DNA of 50,671 nt from an uncultured Bacilli bacterium (GTDB lineage Bacteria; Bacillota_I; Bacilli_A; ML615J-28; CAG-698), in the NCBI GenBank assembly GCA_934096585.1, contig CAKOMG010000010.1, forward strand, positions 1 to 50,671, read 5' to 3'. Numbering within the stretch: position 1 is the first letter of the stretch; the number at the start of each line of letters is the position of its first letter. Shown one piece after another: positions 41,278-49,800 of this stretch. The position numbers and the translations under genes were made by a program. The notes under the pieces were generated by a model. That model searched no databases, was not told the DNA's origin, and saw nothing but the letters and a program-made list of their open reading frames with translations.

Positions 41278-43209
41278 ATGAAAAAGAATTTATTTGTTTC
41301 TATTTTAGTTTATTTAGCATTAGCATTATGCGCTGTCACAATTATTCCTTTCAAAGCAGAGTCAATCGGAAATGTAGAAGCTATAATTAAGTTTGTGGTA
41401 TTTCCATTAGTAATTGTTGCTATTTCATTAAGTTGCTTATTAATTCGCAAAAATGAAAAGAGCATTAATAAACTTGGAGTATATTCTTCTATATTACCCG
41501 TTACAGCATATATCTCTGCCGCATTTGCATATCTAGTATCATTACCATTACGTAATCATAAAATTGGTGCTGATATTGCTCTTAATGATAAATGTTGGAT
41601 TGGTGTGTTTGTTTGTGCACTAGTTGCTACAATATTATTTGCGGTTATAACGGTTTTTGTACCTACATTTAAAATTTATAAAAAGAATGAAGAAAAGATT
41701 CCTTGGCTTGCTGTTTTAATGTATGCATTATTAGTTATTCAATCAATGTTTGCTTATACAATTGTTAAAGAATATATTGGTTTAGACTTCAGTAGTTCTA
41801 AGGGATTATCATTAGGATTATCAATAAGTATAGCTGTTGTTTTAGCAGCAATCAATGTTGTAGAATATAATTTAGTAAAACGTAACATTGAAGTAGTTGA
41901 ACCTAGTGAAGAGGCTGAGAATTATCAAGCGTTTGATGAAGATTATCTTTGGAATATGTACAATTATTCAAAGACTGAACTTGAACAAAGAGGACACGAA
42001 TTTCATGATGAAGAAAGTCTTCCTGAGATTGTGGAAGTTCCAGTTGAAAAAATAATTGAAAAAGAAGTTCCAGTTGAGAAGATCGTTGAAAGAATTGTGG
42101 AAGTTCCAGTTGAGAAAATCGTTGAAAAAGAAGTTCCAGTAGAAAAAGTTGTTGAAAAGATCGTGGAAGTTCCAGTTGAGAAGATCGTTGAAAAAGAAGT
42201 TCCAGTTGAAAAGATTGTATATGTTGACAAGATTGTGGAGAAACTTGTTGAACCTGAAAAACCACAAAGACCAAAACCTGTCAAAGAAAAGAAAGCAATT
42301 ACTCCTGAAGTTTCTGTTCTTGCAAAATATGCAACAGATACATTTGAAGATGTTTCTATTGTTTATGGAAAAGATGAAGAAAACTTCAAGATTATGCGTG
42401 GAAAAAAATTAATGATGATTGTTCAAAGAACAAACAACGATTATCGTGTATTCTTCCAACGCAAACCAATTTCTGTTGCTAAGATGATTATTAAATATCC
42501 ATCTTTAATTGTTAAAGCCAATTCTCCAAAAGGAGAACAATGGTTTAAATTAACGAATAAAGGTGAATTTAGCCAAGAAGATTTATTGTCAATCATTAGA
42601 TTCTCTTACAAATATATGGCTGATGAAGAAGCAAAAGCAATAGCTAAGAAAGAAAAAGCAAAAGAAAAAGAAAAAGCAAAAAAAGAAGCTATAAAACAAA
42701 AAGAAAGAGATAAGGTTGCAGCTGCAAAAGCAAAAGAAAAAGCAAAACAAGATGCAATCAAGGCGAAAGAAAAAGAAAAACAAGACGCAATCAAGGCTAA
42801 AGAAAAAGCAAAACAAGATGCAATCAAGGCAAAAGAAAAAGAAAAACAAGATGCAATCAAGGCAAAAGAAAAAGAAAGACAAGATGCAATCAAGGCAAAA
42901 GAAAAAGAAAGACAAGCTGCTTTAAAAGCAAAAGAAAAAGAAAAAGCAAAACAAGAAGCTTTAAAACAAAAGGCTAAAGAAGAAGCGGCAAAACAAAAAG
43001 AGCTAGAAAAACAAAAAGCTAAAGAAGCTGCTTTAAAAGCAAAAGAAGAAGCCGCAAAACAAAAAGAACTTGAAAAGCAAAAAGCAAAAGAAGAAGCTCT
43101 TAAACAAAAAGAGCTAGAAAAACAAGAGGCCAAAGAAGAAAAAGAACAACAAGTATCTAATGATACTCTTAAAGTTAAAGAAGAATCTTCAAAGCCAACA
43201 GAAGAATAA
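41278..43209 (+). CDS. Membrane protein with VEVPVEK repeats and a Lys/Glu/Ala-rich tail
   Basis: The 643-residue protein has about six helices (residues 1-200), then a 22-residue unit (IVEVPVEK..EKEVPVEKIVE) repeated three times. A folded domain of about 110 residues follows, with FKIMRGKKLMMIVQ, EQWFKLTNKGEFSQEDLLSIIRFSYKYM; its end resembles MmcQ/YjbR or TfoX-like domains (weak). The last 200 residues are Lys/Glu/Ala repeats that should form a long charged helix. No signal or wall anchor is present, so the tail is probably cytosolic. Start at 41278 because GGAGG lies 7 nt before it but only 1-2 nt before the ATG at 41272. Confidence 0.85.
   Translation: MKKNLFVSILVYLALALCAVTIIPFKAESIGNVEAIIKFVVFPLVIVAISLSCLLIRKNEKSINKLGVYSSILPVTAYISAAFAYLVSLPLRNHKIGADIALNDKCWIGVFVCALVATILFAVITVFVPTFKIYKKNEEKIPWLAVLMYALLVIQSMFAYTIVKEYIGLDFSSSKGLSLGLSISIAVVLAAINVVEYNLVKRNIEVVEPSEEAENYQAFDEDYLWNMYNYSKTELEQRGHEFHDEESLPEIVEVPVEKIIEKEVPVEKIVERIVEVPVEKIVEKEVPVEKVVEKIVEVPVEKIVEKEVPVEKIVYVDKIVEKLVEPEKPQRPKPVKEKKAITPEVSVLAKYATDTFEDVSIVYGKDEENFKIMRGKKLMMIVQRTNNDYRVFFQRKPISVAKMIIKYPSLIVKANSPKGEQWFKLTNKGEFSQEDLLSIIRFSYKYMADEEAKAIAKKEKAKEKEKAKKEAIKQKERDKVAAAKAKEKAKQDAIKAKEKEKQDAIKAKEKAKQDAIKAKEKEKQDAIKAKEKERQDAIKAKEKERQAALKAKEKEKAKQEALKQKAKEEAAKQKELEKQKAKEAALKAKEEAAKQKELEKQKAKEEALKQKELEKQEAKEEKEQQVSNDTLKVKEESSKPTEE
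42028..42225 (+). repeat. Three 66-nt coding repeats (VEVPVEK units)
   Basis: Units begin at 42028, 42094 and 42160 and encode a 22-residue Val/Glu/Pro/Lys motif three times, with small differences. Confidence 0.9.
42748..42945 (+). repeat. Six 33-nt coding repeats (QDAIKAKEKEK units)
   Basis: Six near-identical 33-nt units encode an 11-residue repeat. Longer, less regular Lys/Glu/Ala units continue to about 43140. Confidence 0.92.
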
Positions 43210-43212
43210 TTT

Positions 43213-43248
43213 AAAAAAGTCTCTAATTAGTATTAGAGGCTTTTTTTA
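43213..43248 (+). terminator. Terminator of the repeat-rich membrane protein gene
   Basis: Stem AAAGTCTCTAA/TTAGAGGCTTT (one G-T pair) with flanking A- and T-runs. Confidence 0.87.
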
Positions 43249-43344
43249 GTGTAAATATTAATAATAACATAGTTACTTAGTTAATATAATATTATGTATT
43301 AATAAAATAATTTTTCAAAATGGGTAAAAATCGTTAGAATATGC

Positions 43345-43373
43345 TTGAAATATTAGTCGAAATATAGTATAAT
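43345..43373 (+). promoter_or_regulatory. Promoter of tRNA-Leu
   Basis: TTGAAA, 17-nt spacer, TATAAT, 30 nt before the tRNA. Confidence 0.85.
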
Positions 43374-43403
43374 ATTTTATATAAGAAAAAAAGTTTTTAA
43401 TAA

Positions 43404-43486
43404 GCGGGCGTGGCGGAACTGGCAGACGCGCTAGACTTAGGCTCTAGTTCTTTGGAGTGCAGGTTCGATTCCTGTCGCCCGCACCA
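43404..43486 (+). tRNA. tRNA-Leu (anticodon TAG)
   Basis: Acceptor GCGGGCG pairs with CGCCCGC; discriminator A and CCA are encoded. The anticodon loop CTTAGGC reads TAG. The class II variable arm is present. No terminator follows before the surface protein gene 62 nt later. Confidence 0.95.
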
Positions 43487-43509
43487 AAAAATACGCATGA
43501 GGATGTTAA

Positions 43510-43530
43510 TTATTAATTACTAATTAATAA
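43510..43530. repeat. AT-rich inverted repeat before the surface protein gene
   Basis: TTATTAATT-ACT-AATTAATAA is a perfect 9-bp dyad between tRNA-Leu and the start at 43549. It could be an operator or a processing structure. Confidence 0.4.
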
Positions 43531-43548
43531 CCAAAAAGGAGTTCATAA

Positions 43549-46500
43549 ATGAAATATAAAAATTCATTTTTGATTATTTGTTTCTTAGTTTTAATGCTAT
43601 CCTTTGTATTTGGTTCTTCAAATAAGGTTTATGGGAAAAGTGATGAAATATTTAACGACTATTCAAAAGATTCGTCTACTTTTACTACAACTATTTCAGT
43701 AAATGATTTTTTTGAAAAGATATTAAATGAAAAATTATCAGAAGCTGAAAAAAAATACTTAAGTGATAAAGGAATCATTATCGCATTTGAAGATAGAATA
43801 TCTACTAACTTTGTTACCACTTCAATTAATGATAATGAAATGAAGGTGTATGCTAGTGAATATTCATACATTGATAAAAACAATAGAGAAGTTATTTGGT
43901 ATCCATGTGAAGTAGAGTTAAATGGCGTTAAAAAACAATTTATTAAAAATAACGATAGTTATGAATGCTTTTTTGATAATTTAAAAGCAACTGATGATAC
44001 TATTAATATTTTCTATTCATCTAATTTCATTGTTAAAAAAGAAACAATTAACAAAATAATTAATAATGCTTATGATGAAGCTAATTATTATGTTAGTAAT
44101 AAAATTATTGAAAGCAAAAATAAAGAGTATTTAATTAATAAGCAAGCATATGACAAATATCTAAAAGACTTGGAAGAGTATAATACAAATGTTATTAATT
44201 ACAATGAGTATTTAACTCTTAAAGAAGAGTGGGATTTAAAAAATAAAAAGTATAATGATTATTTAATTGACTATCAAGAGTATTTGATAGAAAAAGAAAA
44301 ATATGAAACTTATTTATTAGAGTACAATCAATACGTTAAAGATAAAGAAGTTTATGAAACTTATTTAAATGAATTAGCTGAATATAATCAAAATAAGGAA
44401 ACTAATCAAGAAGCTTATCAGTCTTATTTAACTGACAAAGCGAAGGTTGATTATCAAGTTAATGCTACTAAATTGATTAAAAGATCTATGACAGAATTAA
44501 AAAGAACTATTTATGATGCAGTTATGGGCTCGACAGTTACTCGAGTACTTGAACAAAAAGCAGACTTAATTAAGCTTGAACCAACACTAGAAGATCCAAT
44601 TAATTATGCAAATGAAGCTACACTTGAATTGCGAAAGTTATTTACTGTTTTAGATCAGTGCGAAACAGATGAACAATACTTTAATTTTTATGTTCAATCA
44701 TACAATTACTTAAAAAGGTATATGGAACAATTATTAAAGTCAATTGATAAAATGTTTAGAACTCAAGCTGTTAATAAGGCATTTTCAGTTTTAGATAAAG
44801 ATAATACAAAGAAGTATAAAGAAAAATATGTTATATTAATTGCTCAACTTGCATTATTTTGCAATGTGATTGATGACAAGCCTGTTTATAATTATGAAGC
44901 TCAATTACCCAAAAGTTCAAAAGTAGATTTAACAAAAGTAGGAAGTGCAATAATAGATTTTAGTTGGACAGTTGATGGAAAAACAATAAAACAAGTATTA
45001 GGTAGTGTAGTTGATGAATTTAATGCGGATAATAATAATGGTTTTCCAAAAATCAAAGTATATCCAACTCCTGTTGAACTTTTAGTTCCTCCAACTGAAG
45101 TGAAAGAACCGGTTCAACCAACATTAGTTAAAGAACCTACCCCTCCAATTGAAGTTGCAAATCCTGGATCAGCTCCAAAAAAAGTTGAAATACCTATTAA
45201 ACCTATAGAAGTTAAGGAACCAACTCCATATGTTGTTCCAGAACTTACTCAAGAATTAATAGATGACTATAACAATAAGCTCTTAGTTAAGCATAAAGAG
45301 TTGACATCTGATTATAATTATCAAGCAAAAAGTATGATGTCTAAAAAAATTAGGGATGTCGATAAAGTAATAATTGAATTCTATGATTTAAACCAGAATT
45401 TGTTGTTAAAAGAAACAACAGATAAAGGTTCATATATCGTGTATGATGGTGTTATACCAAAAAAAGAACCCAATGAACAATATATTGAATATAAATTTGT
45501 TGGATGGCAATATGATGATGGAACATTATTAGATTTAAATAATGTGACAAAAGATGGTTATGTATATCCAGTGTTTGAAGGAGTTTTAAGAACTTTTCAA
45601 ATAAAATGGATTGTGAATGGAAATGAATCAATCGAAATGTACGAGTATGGATCGATACCTAGTTTTAAAGGCTCTTTAGAAAAAGAAACAAGTAATAGTA
45701 AGTATTATATATTTAAATCTTGGTCTAAAGAAATTGATAAAGTATATAGTGATGAGACATATGTTGCCATATTTGATGAATTTTATTTAGTTGAAACAAA
45801 AGATGGTTATGCTAATATAAGTAATAATGATTCTGTTTTAACTATCAATGGAATTCAAGATGAAATGTCAGTAAATATTAAAACACTTACTGAACATATG
45901 AATCTAGAAAAATATGATTTATTAGTTGAATCTGACATTTATAAATTTACTATCCATAAATTGAATGTGAAAGAATTAATCAAAAAAGAAATAGATATAA
46001 TAAAACTGAATATTAATACTAATGAAAATAATTATGAATATAGTATAGAATTTATACAAAATGGTGAAGCAATTAATTTGGATTTTGAAGTAGACATAAT
46101 AATTAAAGGAAACTTTGATGTCGTTCATTCGCAATTATATTGTAAAAAAAATAATGCATTAGAAAAAGTCAGATCCAAAATTGATAATGATAATATTGCA
46201 TTTAGTATGAATACAGCAATATCATATTATGTTTATTTGGTCTATAGTATTTCTGTTTATACTTCGGATTTTTTAACAATTGGTACTAATAAAAAAGAAG
46301 CAATTGTTGGGGAAGAAGTTAATATAGAGTTAGGAACTTTAAAATTAGGAACTAGATTAGATCGGTTATATGTTATGGATGCTGATAGCAATTATTATGA
46401 TGTAATCAATAATAGTTTTAAGATGCCTAATAGAGATGTATTCGTTGGTGTGAATTGTAGTTATATTAATTATACAATTCGATTTATAGTTGACGGAAAA

Positions 46501-46815
46501 GTTATTTATCAAAACACATTTAAATATGGCGAGATAGTAACTCCTCCTAGTGATCCAATTAAAGTAAATGATGAAGAATACTCCTATACTTTTAATGGAT
46601 GGAATACAGAAATTACCAAAGTTTATGAAAATAAAGATTATACTGCAACATTTCAAAAAAATATCATTAAACAAGAAATTATTAAAGAAAGAATAAGTAT
46701 AATCAAGGTTTTAGAAATAATTTTAATTTCAGTTTGTGCTACAGTTGTTGTAGCAGTAGGATTGTTTATTGTAATAAAAAAACAATCTAAGAAAAATGTT
46801 AATAACAAGATTTAA
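43549..46815 (+). CDS. Large surface protein with Tyr-rich coiled-coil repeats and B-repeat-like domains
   Basis: The 1088-residue protein has a signal peptide (residues 1-29) and a C-terminal helix (about 1051-1078) with a basic tail, so it is displayed outside and anchored by the helix; no LPXTG is seen. Residues 194-295 are a Tyr/Glu/Lys helical repeat (for example KEKYETYLLEYNQYVKDKEVYETYL). A Pro/Val/Glu linker follows (LVPPTEVKEPVQPT). Two InlB B-repeat-like modules come later (IQ-containing WIVNGNESIEMYEYG...FKSWSKEI and FIVDGKVIYQNTFKYGE...FNGWNTEI). An adhesin or structural role is likely. AAGGAG precedes the ATG. Confidence 0.88.
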   Translation: MKYKNSFLIICFLVLMLSFVFGSSNKVYGKSDEIFNDYSKDSSTFTTTISVNDFFEKILNEKLSEAEKKYLSDKGIIIAFEDRISTNFVTTSINDNEMKVYASEYSYIDKNNREVIWYPCEVELNGVKKQFIKNNDSYECFFDNLKATDDTINIFYSSNFIVKKETINKIINNAYDEANYYVSNKIIESKNKEYLINKQAYDKYLKDLEEYNTNVINYNEYLTLKEEWDLKNKKYNDYLIDYQEYLIEKEKYETYLLEYNQYVKDKEVYETYLNELAEYNQNKETNQEAYQSYLTDKAKVDYQVNATKLIKRSMTELKRTIYDAVMGSTVTRVLEQKADLIKLEPTLEDPINYANEATLELRKLFTVLDQCETDEQYFNFYVQSYNYLKRYMEQLLKSIDKMFRTQAVNKAFSVLDKDNTKKYKEKYVILIAQLALFCNVIDDKPVYNYEAQLPKSSKVDLTKVGSAIIDFSWTVDGKTIKQVLGSVVDEFNADNNNGFPKIKVYPTPVELLVPPTEVKEPVQPTLVKEPTPPIEVANPGSAPKKVEIPIKPIEVKEPTPYVVPELTQELIDDYNNKLLVKHKELTSDYNYQAKSMMSKKIRDVDKVIIEFYDLNQNLLLKETTDKGSYIVYDGVIPKKEPNEQYIEYKFVGWQYDDGTLLDLNNVTKDGYVYPVFEGVLRTFQIKWIVNGNESIEMYEYGSIPSFKGSLEKETSNSKYYIFKSWSKEIDKVYSDETYVAIFDEFYLVETKDGYANISNNDSVLTINGIQDEMSVNIKTLTEHMNLEKYDLLVESDIYKFTIHKLNVKELIKKEIDIIKLNINTNENNYEYSIEFIQNGEAINLDFEVDIIIKGNFDVVHSQLYCKKNNALEKVRSKIDNDNIAFSMNTAISYYVYLVYSISVYTSDFLTIGTNKKEAIVGEEVNIELGTLKLGTRLDRLYVMDADSNYYDVINNSFKMPNRDVFVGVNCSYINYTIRFIVDGKVIYQNTFKYGEIVTPPSDPIKVNDEEYSYTFNGWNTEITKVYENKDYTATFQKNIIKQEIIKERISIIKVLEIILISVCATVVVAVGLFIVIKKQSKKNVNNKI

Positions 46816-46868
46816 AAAATCTTTTATTAAAATACATGAGATAAAAGAAGAAGAAGAAGGAACATGGT

Positions 46869-49800
46869 ATGAAAAAAGTTTTAATGAAAAGCAAACATGT
46901 TGTCTTATTATTGCTTATAACATTATTAACAATTGGATTTGTTGGTGTTACAAGTAATAATAATGTAGTAAATGCAGAGACAAATAATGTAACAGTTGAT
47001 AAAAGTTATTTTTCTCTAGATTATTCCAATAATGAATTGACACTTTTATTCAGCCCAAGTTTGAATGCTTATGCAAATATTCAAAAAGGTGATTTGACTG
47101 AATTAAAGAATGCAATCATTTCTGTTGCAAATGACATTATTTTTACAAAAGATAATGAATCTAAAGTGCAAAGCTTAAGAAAACATGCAATAAGAAAAAG
47201 TAATAGCACTATTGGAAGTGAAGTTGATGTTTCACTTGTTGAAAATATCATTAAAGGACAAATTACAGATATAGAAGTTGTAGAAGCTAATTTATTAGAT
47301 TTTGGAACTTACGATGTATTGTTAAAGTTTTATGTTGATAGATATACAGATGAATACATTAAAAATAATCCTACCGCAACTACTGATGTAGTATTAGATC
47401 AAATTGCGGATAGTATTTCCACAGCCGTAAATGAAAAAGTTACAGAAGTTTATGAGCAAGAAGGATTAGGTGAATATGCACCTACAGCTGATGTTGAAGC
47501 AAAAATCAAAAATTTAGTGGATAATGTTAAAGATTTGAAAGCAGATAACAAATCAGTTGATATAACTTTAGGAGATGTTGCTGATGTATTTGATGTTATT
47601 GGTTATAGTACTGATGTAATAGAAGTTATCAAAACAGTTGATGCAAGTAAAGAAATCAATACTATACTTAAGGAATCAACAGGTGATGAAATTACTGATT
47701 TCTTTACTAAAGTAGATATTGATCAATTAATGGAAGTTACTAAAGAAACAAATATTATTGTTAAAGATAACATCAATGAAATAGCTTCTAAAGTAGGAAT
47801 TGATAATATTGTTAAAATTGCGGATACAGTTGGCGTTGATAAATTAAAAGAATTCGCAAAAACGATTGATATGGACACAAGTGATGTTAATCAAATAATT
47901 AAGGATAATTTATCAAACATTAAATTTACAGATTTATTTAAAATTATTAAATCAATCAAAGTAAATAATGATTTAGTATTTGCAAATAAAGAAGTAATTA
48001 CTGCTGGTATTAAGAAAATTATTACTCAATTGCCAAAATTATCTGAAATTGCTAATTTCACTGATAAAGAGATGAGATTATCATGGGATATTGAAATAGA
48101 AACAATCGTTGGAACAAAATCATTTAAATTTACAGTAGGATTTGATGGTGATTGCTCTAAGATTCGTAGACTTGCTGAATTAGCTTCAAGATATATTGCT
48201 GTTTATCGCGAAAATGGAGTTTATCATTTTGATGTTACTACACCGGTTAGATTATCGGATTTCTTATTAGCTGCAACACAAACAGCACATATTTCAGATA
48301 GTTTAAAACAAAAAGTATTTAGAGCACTATCACTAGAAGTAAATGAAGTTTATGATTTTGTTCAAGAATTGACAATTCAAGATATTATAAACATCTTAAA
48401 GAAAGTTGATTATAAGAAAATTGTAAATAAATTAATTGATGCTGATGTTTTGAATAAGTATTTCCACACTACAGCGTTCACTGATGAAAGAATTGATAAG
48501 ATTATTGATGAATTAATTAAAGTTGGTCAAAAAGCTCAAAAGGTAACTTATGAGGATATTGAAAGAGTAATGACAACAGTTTTAGAAACAAATGTTCTTG
48601 AAAATCATGGTAAGATTAAAACTTATATTAACAAAGTATTAAATTTATTTGATAAAATTAATTTTGATAATTTAAGTGTTGAAAGAATTAGAAACTTTGC
48701 TGATCCAAATTCTTCTTCAACAAATGAAAAAATATATAGTTATATTGATAAACTTGTAAGATTTGAAGATGAATTTAATAAGTTAAAAGAATATTTAACA
48801 AAGATTTATAATAAATTACCTGAAAGATTCAAAAATAAAACATTATTTGATTTCTATAAAGGTGCTGGAGAATTTGCTTATAGTGGAACATTTAGCATAG
48901 ATAGTATCCTAGAAAAATTTACTACTGAAAAATTTAATGCTAAAGATATTATTTCAATGCTATTTGATTATTTACCTGAAACAATTAGTGTATCATTTGA
49001 TTTACAAGCTGCAGATATTTATAAAGTTAATTATGTAGTTGGTTCAACTACTAAATCAGGATTTTTACCTGTAGGAGCAAATTTACAATTCTTTGCTCAA
49101 ACAACAGAATTAAATGGTCATGCAATTACTAAATGGGTTGATGAAGATTCAAATGAATATGCATCTATGCCTGACAAAGATATCACTTTATATGCTGTAA
49201 CAGAATTTAACGTTAAAGCAAGCAATAATATCAATAAAACTTATGATGGCACTTCATCAATATTGTCTGTTGAAGTAGAAGGATCAGATGATACTTATTA
49301 TTATCAATGGTACAAAAATGGGGTAAAAATAGAAGGTGCTACTGAGTCTCAATATTTAGTTACAAATGTTAAAGACAGTGGTGAATATTATTGTGCTGTT
49401 TCAACAGCTACTGGATACAATGAATCAAGAGTTATTAAGGTAACAATTAATAAAGCAAAAGTTGACGTTTCTAATTTACAATGGAATGTCACTGAAGAAA
49501 TTGTTTATGATGGTGCTATGCATACAGTTGAATTAATTAATATCCCTTCTTTAGTTACTGTAAGTTATACTGGTAATAAAGGAACAGATGCTAATACTTA
49601 TACAGCTGTTGCAACATTCACTTTAGTTGATGATGAAAACTATGAATTAGTTAATAACACATTAACATATGTATGGAGTATTACTCCTTTAGAAATTACT
49701 TTACCAACATTTATATGGTCAGTAAAATCGGCACAAGTTTATAATGGAAATGCTTATCAAGCATTTATCACAAATTTACCAGAAGGCATTACAGCAGTTT

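Noticed and set aside
42748..42945. Regular 33-nt repeats that might suggest a CRISPR array
   Set aside because: There are no unique spacers between units, the repeats are in frame inside a gene, and no cas genes are present.
42606..43133. Long minus-strand frame rich in Ser, Phe and Ala
   Set aside because: It is the reverse reading of the Lys/Glu/Ala-coding repeats; no ribosome site or promoter supports it.
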